Positions 6,157 through 8,960 of a stretch of 8,960 nt of DNA are shown here, one piece after another. The notes under the pieces were generated by a model, which saw nothing but the letters and a program-made list of their open reading frames with translations, ran no database searches and had not been told where the DNA came from. The stretch's first letter is position 1, and each line of letters begins with the position of its first letter. This DNA is from Deltaproteobacteria bacterium (GTDB taxonomy: Bacteria > Myxococcota_A > Polyangia > JAAYKL01): assembly GCA_011389755.1 (NCBI GenBank), contig JAABTR010000382.1, positions 1-8,960 of the forward strand. The letters are read 5' to 3'. The translations under genes were made by a program, and so were the position numbers.

Positions 6157-6753
6157 TTAAAGAGACCACTGTGTGACGAGGACGACCGGGTGCAGCGCGG
6201 CGCCGAACTCGAAGGGTTCCACATCGGACGGCGGGATGACGAGGCCTCGCACGTTCATCGGGGTCGTCGTGTCGTCCGGAGGGTGGGCGTCTTTGGGAAA
6301 GACGAGCTTGCTGCCGTGGAAATCGGGTTGCTCGGGGCGAACGATGTTTCGTGATCCTATGGTCATGACCCAGGTCGGGCTGCGCAGGGTCCCCAGGTGA
6401 TCGGCGGAGATGGGCTCGAGGTGAGGCGGCAGGCCCAGCGCTGCCCGGATCTTTGCGGCCACCGGCTCGCCGGTCTCGGGCCAGGGGCCGATGAACAGAT
6501 CGACCCCGTTTTCGTAGCCGGTGTGAAAAAGGTCGTGAAACGCGCCGGTGAGCTTGATGTAAGCGGGGCTCTTCGGATCCTCGGCGGCGAAAAAGATGCG
6601 ACCTGTGGGGATGAACAGCGCGAAGTACTTGCACACCCCCGAAAGGCGAGCCTGGCGATGCAAGCATCGCACCCGCGTGGGTTTGATGACGAGCTTCTCC
6701 TCGCTGAGCGTCACCAGGGCGACGTCGTCCTTTGAGACAGTGCGCGTTTCCAT
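6157..6753 (-). CDS. Hypothetical protein (198 aa), no family recognised
   Basis: I do not recognise this protein. It has no signal peptide and no membrane segment, so it is probably cytoplasmic. Visible traits: an N-terminal polar segment (1-28), a beta-rich part with C30 and C41 (RCLHRQARLSGVCKYFALFI) and GRIFFAAEDP (51-60), an apparent helix KLTGAFHDLFHTGYENG (67-83), then VDLFIGPWPETGEP (84-97), and a proline-rich C-terminal half (108-198) ending in HPVVLVTQWSL. Histidines 73, 77 and 119 and the two cysteines are candidate functional residues, but no catalytic signature is clear. Start is supported by TTAGGA about 10 bases upstream. It is 83 bases downstream of the methyltransferase-glycosyltransferase gene and 117 upstream of the ABC1 kinase gene, all on the same strand. 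Codon use and GC look like those of its neighbours, supporting a real gene. Confidence 0.7.
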   Translation of the reverse strand: METRTVSKDDVALVTLSEEKLVIKPTRVRCLHRQARLSGVCKYFALFIPTGRIFFAAEDPKSPAYIKLTGAFHDLFHTGYENGVDLFIGPWPETGEPVAAKIRAALGLPPHLEPISADHLGTLRSPTWVMTIGSRNIVRPEQPDFHGSKLVFPKDAHPPDDTTTPMNVRGLVIPPSDVEPFEFGAALHPVVLVTQWSL

Positions 6754-6816
6754 AAGACAAATTCCTAATCACGCCGAGGCGGGAAGAAAACGAATCATCG
6801 GTCGCGAAAATGGTTT

Positions 6817-6826
6817 GGGGGGGGGG
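6817..6826. repeat. G10 homopolymer tract between two minus-strand genes
   Basis: Ten consecutive G on the plus strand (C10 on the coding strand) sit in the 83-base gap, 64-73 bases upstream of the start of the 198-residue protein and just after the stop of the methyltransferase-glycosyltransferase gene. An 8-bp palindrome AACCGGTT (6829-6836) abuts it. Tracts of this length are prone to slipped-strand change and also to sequencing error. Confidence 0.85.
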
Positions 6827-6836
6827 TGAACCGGTT

Positions 6837-8294
6837 CTATTTGGCCTGACGATGCAGCTTGAAGCGCTGGTAGCCGATGGCGGCCATCTTTATCAGGAGC
6901 AGGCCGTGCCGGAACCGGTCGATCTTGATCTCGCCGTATTCCCGGTTGCGGTAGCGTATGGGGACCTCGCGGATCTTGAGGTTCAGCTTGGCGGCGCCAA
7001 ACAAAAGGTCGAAGTCCATGAAGGGGTCGAAGTCGCCGAAGAAGGCGCGGCCTTGCTTGACCTTCTCGTAATCCGATTTGAACAGGACCTTGGTGCCGCA
7101 CAAAGTGTCGGTGAGCCTCTGCTCGAGGAGCCAGGTGAAGCACCAGCCGAAAAAGTGGTTGGCCAGCATGTTTAAAAAGCGCATGGCCTGGTCTTCCATC
7201 GGGTAGACGAGCCTGGAGCCGTTGATGAACTCGCCTTTGCCTTCGACGAGGGCGTCGTAGAACTTGGGCAGGTCCTCGGGGCGCACCGTGATGTCGGCGT
7301 CGAGGATCATCAAGATGTCGCCTTCGGCCTTGTCGAAACCGTAGCGGACCGCGTCGCCCTTGCCGGTGCCGGGCTGTGTAAAGACCCGCGCGGCGTCCAG
7401 CTCCGGGTTGAGCGCCTGGAGCTGGCCGATGCACCTCTCGATCTCTTCGACGGTCCCGTCGGCGGAGTGCCCGTCCACGAAGATGAGCTCGGTGCCCTCT
7501 CCCATCTTGGGGGTCTTGCGAAACAGCTCCTCGATGTTGCCCTTTTCGTCCTTGCACGCGACGATGACCGAGACTCTGTAGTCCTTGCTTTTCGGCTTGG
7601 GGCGAAGCCGTCCCACGACCAGCTCGTTGACGCAGAGCCGGCTGAGGAAGGGCAGGGTGGCCAGGTGATCGTTGACGAGATCGGAGATCATCGGGATGGG
7701 CATCGGGGCGAGCAGGTGCCGGTTGCTCTTGACCGGCTCGATCTCGGCGAGCTCCATCAAGTTCTCGAGATCCTCGATCTCCAGCCAGTTTTGCTCTTTT
7801 TGGAACGGCTTGAGGCCCAAACGCTCGGCCAGCCGCACGATGGGGCCCCACATGTAGTTGTAGTGGGTGATGATGATCCGGGTGCGCTCGTGGCATGCTC
7901 TCTTGATGCGCTCGAGGACCGCTTGGATATCCACGAGCTCGCCCACGACATTCGAGATGAGGACGAAGTCGAAGGTCTCGTCGAGACTCAGGCTGTGGGC
8001 GTCGGTGTGGTGAAACTCCAAATCCGGATACCGCTCGGTGGCGATTCGGATCATCTCCTTGCTAAAGTCGATGCCGACTCCCCGGGAGGGCGCGAGGGCG
8101 GCGAGGGTGTCGCCTATCCCGCACCCCACGTCCAAGACGGTGGCGCCCTTGGGCACGTTGAATGCAATTTGCTTCGTTAGCCGCTGGTTGTAGTAACGGC
8201 GCAGGGAAGAGGGCAACCTGTAGAGCGCCGCCGTATCGTCACGAAATCTGCGTCGGGCTTCGAGGAGCCCTTTGTCACGGTCTGTTATCGCCAA
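6837..8294 (-). CDS. SAM methyltransferase-GT2 glycosyltransferase fusion (485 aa, TTG start)
   Basis: One polypeptide with two enzymatic domains. Residues about 30-190 form a class I SAM-dependent methyltransferase: motif I VLDVGCGIGD (53-62), acidic motif II in GIDFSKEM (74-81, D76) and FDFVLISNVVGELVD (108-122). Residues about 238-480 form a GT-A family 2 glycosyltransferase resembling dolichyl/polyprenyl-phosphate sugar transferases: VSVIVACKDE (241-250), FVDGHSADGT (272-281), GKGDAVRYGF (311-320), the DxD metal site D332-A-D334 and TDTLCGTK (395-402). No transmembrane anchor is evident. Substrates are unknown; a lipid-linked sugar or modified polysaccharide is inferred from the domain types. 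Translation appears to start at TTG (8292-8294), because AAGGAG lies exactly 8 bases upstream and no other in-frame start occurs before Met81. It is 66 bases downstream of the GGDEF gene. Confidence 0.88.
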   Translation of the reverse strand: MAITDRDKGLLEARRRFRDDTAALYRLPSSLRRYYNQRLTKQIAFNVPKGATVLDVGCGIGDTLAALAPSRGVGIDFSKEMIRIATERYPDLEFHHTDAHSLSLDETFDFVLISNVVGELVDIQAVLERIKRACHERTRIIITHYNYMWGPIVRLAERLGLKPFQKEQNWLEIEDLENLMELAEIEPVKSNRHLLAPMPIPMISDLVNDHLATLPFLSRLCVNELVVGRLRPKPKSKDYRVSVIVACKDEKGNIEELFRKTPKMGEGTELIFVDGHSADGTVEEIERCIGQLQALNPELDAARVFTQPGTGKGDAVRYGFDKAEGDILMILDADITVRPEDLPKFYDALVEGKGEFINGSRLVYPMEDQAMRFLNMLANHFFGWCFTWLLEQRLTDTLCGTKVLFKSDYEKVKQGRAFFGDFDPFMDFDLLFGAAKLNLKIREVPIRYRNREYGEIKIDRFRHGLLLIKMAAIGYQRFKLHRQAK

Positions 8295-8302
8295 AGCGTC
8301 AT

Positions 8303-8308
8303 CTCCTT
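8303..8308 (-). promoter_or_regulatory. Shine-Dalgarno that selects the TTG start of the fusion gene
   Basis: AAGGAG on the minus strand is followed directly by an ATG (8300-8302) in another frame that opens only five codons (M-T-L-W-R-stop), too close to the ribosome site for efficient use. The in-frame TTG at 8294 is 8 bases away, the ideal distance. The tiny overlapping frame could slightly temper translation of the fusion protein. Confidence 0.6.
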
Positions 8309-8360
8309 CTCGGGTCGCCTATACGTTATGCCAAAACAAAAGCGCCAATGGGATAAAAAG

Positions 8361-8960
8361 TCAACGATCGCGCGGCGGCGAGCTGTGAGCCTTGGTCTCG
8401 AAGACGAAGGTGCGGTTGCCTCCCGCGGTGCGGGCCCGGGTCAGCGCGTTGTCGGCATCCAGGACCAGCGACTTGGGCGTCGAGGGATCTGGGAAGGCCG
8501 TCACGCCGATGCTCAGAGTCTGGACGATGCGGCGATCCGTCAAGCGGTGGCGTGCGCAGAAGGTTCGGATGCGATCGGCGATGCGCACCGCCTCCTCGAC
8601 GCCGCTTTGGTGGAGCAAGACGCACATCTCGTCGTCGGAGAAACGGAAGGGCAGGTCGTAATCCCTGATGTTCTGGCGCAAGAGCCCGGCCACATCTTTG
8701 AGAACCTGCTCTTGGACCAGGTAGCCGTGCTCCTGGGCGAGCCTCTTTTGATGGTCCAGGTTGATGAGGAGCAGGGCCATCTTCTCGCCGGTGCGCAAGG
8801 CGCGGTTCGTTTCCTTGGAGAGGGCGTCGTTGAAGGCCTCTCGGTTGAGGAGGCCGGTGGTGGGGTCCTGGTAGGCGAGCTTCTCGAGCTGCCGGTTTTT
8901 CTGGTCGAGCTCGTCCCGGAGCTTCTTGACCCGCAAGAGGTTGCGCATCCGCGCTATCAG
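8361..8960 (-). CDS. PleD-like response regulator, C-terminal part with degenerate GGDEF domain (partial)
   Basis: The frame is open to the right edge, so the N-terminus is missing. The first visible residues LIARMRNLLRVKKLRDEL match the end of a receiver domain and linker seen in PleD-type proteins, so a phosphorylatable receiver probably lies outside the window. Counting from the in-frame ATG at 8948, the GGDEF fold spans about 28-185: DPTTGLLNREAF (28-39), RDYDLPFRFSDDEM (95-108) and SIGVTAF (146-152). The signature GGDEF reads SDDEM (104-108), and the usual DxDxFK, N, GH and GD substrate/metal positions are also altered (NLDHQK at 63-68, HGY, VQE). In contrast the inhibitory c-di-GMP site RxxD (R95, D98), five residues before the signature, is intact. 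The protein is therefore probably a c-di-GMP receptor rather than a cyclase. The 8948 ATG has no ribosome site, consistent with it being internal. Confidence 0.88.
   Translation of the reverse strand: MIARMRNLLRVKKLRDELDQKNRQLEKLAYQDPTTGLLNREAFNDALSKETNRALRTGEKMALLLINLDHQKRLAQEHGYLVQEQVLKDVAGLLRQNIRDYDLPFRFSDDEMCVLLHQSGVEEAVRIADRIRTFCARHRLTDRRIVQTLSIGVTAFPDPSTPKSLVLDADNALTRARTAGGNRTFVFETKAHSSPPRDR

Noticed and set aside
6769..7896. Minus-strand open frame of 375 codons overlapping the fusion gene
   Set aside because: Low-complexity Arg/Pro/Gly-rich product, out of frame with the clearly real methyltransferase-glycosyltransferase.

Overview
This window looks like chromosomal DNA from a GC-rich bacterium, most likely from the Myxococcota or a related former-Deltaproteobacteria lineage. 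The grounds are a secreted lipoprotein with an Asp/Thr/Gly linker and cysteine repeats, a bacterial acyl-CoA-binding protein, an ABC1/UbiB kinase, a B12-binding radical SAM enzyme and a response-regulator-type GGDEF protein. Strong Shine-Dalgarno sequences precede most genes. The lineage is inferred from style and gene content; there is no rRNA, tRNA, integrase, transposase or CRISPR array to settle it.

Left part (1-1560): a minus-strand gene for an exported protein begins at 47 and runs off the left edge, with only its signal peptide start visible. Divergent from it is a plus-strand lipoprotein of 273 residues (269-1090) ending in a domain with 22 cysteines, part of it in exact 19-residue repeats. 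A small PRC-barrel protein (1255-1560) follows on the same strand after a gap containing a 7-bp hairpin.

Middle part (1599-4304): a large minus-strand B12-binding radical SAM protein of the DUF4070/HpnP-like type faces the PRC-barrel gene. Upstream of it, on the same strand, is a ferritin-like four-helix-bundle protein (DUF2383-type). Divergent from that, across 277 bases with no convincing gene or promoter, is a 63-residue protein with a CxxC...HxxxC putative metal site.

Right part (4324-8960): five consecutive minus-strand genes, read from right to left: the C-terminal part of a PleD-like response regulator whose GGDEF active site is destroyed but whose c-di-GMP inhibitory site is kept; a methyltransferase-glycosyltransferase fusion starting at a TTG; an unrecognised 198-residue protein; an ABC1/UbiB/AarF-family kinase; and an acyl-CoA-binding protein. 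Gaps of 66 to 117 bases leave open whether this is one transcript. Several members point to lipid or polyprenyl-linked chemistry (ACBP binds acyl-CoA, ABC1 proteins act on lipid-borne isoprenoids, the GT2 domain resembles dolichyl/polyprenyl-phosphate sugar transferases), so a lipid or envelope theme is plausible but is only inferred from proximity.

No complete novel system is evident. The best leads are the degenerate GGDEF protein, the MT-GT2 fusion with its neighbouring orphan gene and G10 tract, the tiny putative zinc protein, and the repeat lipoprotein.
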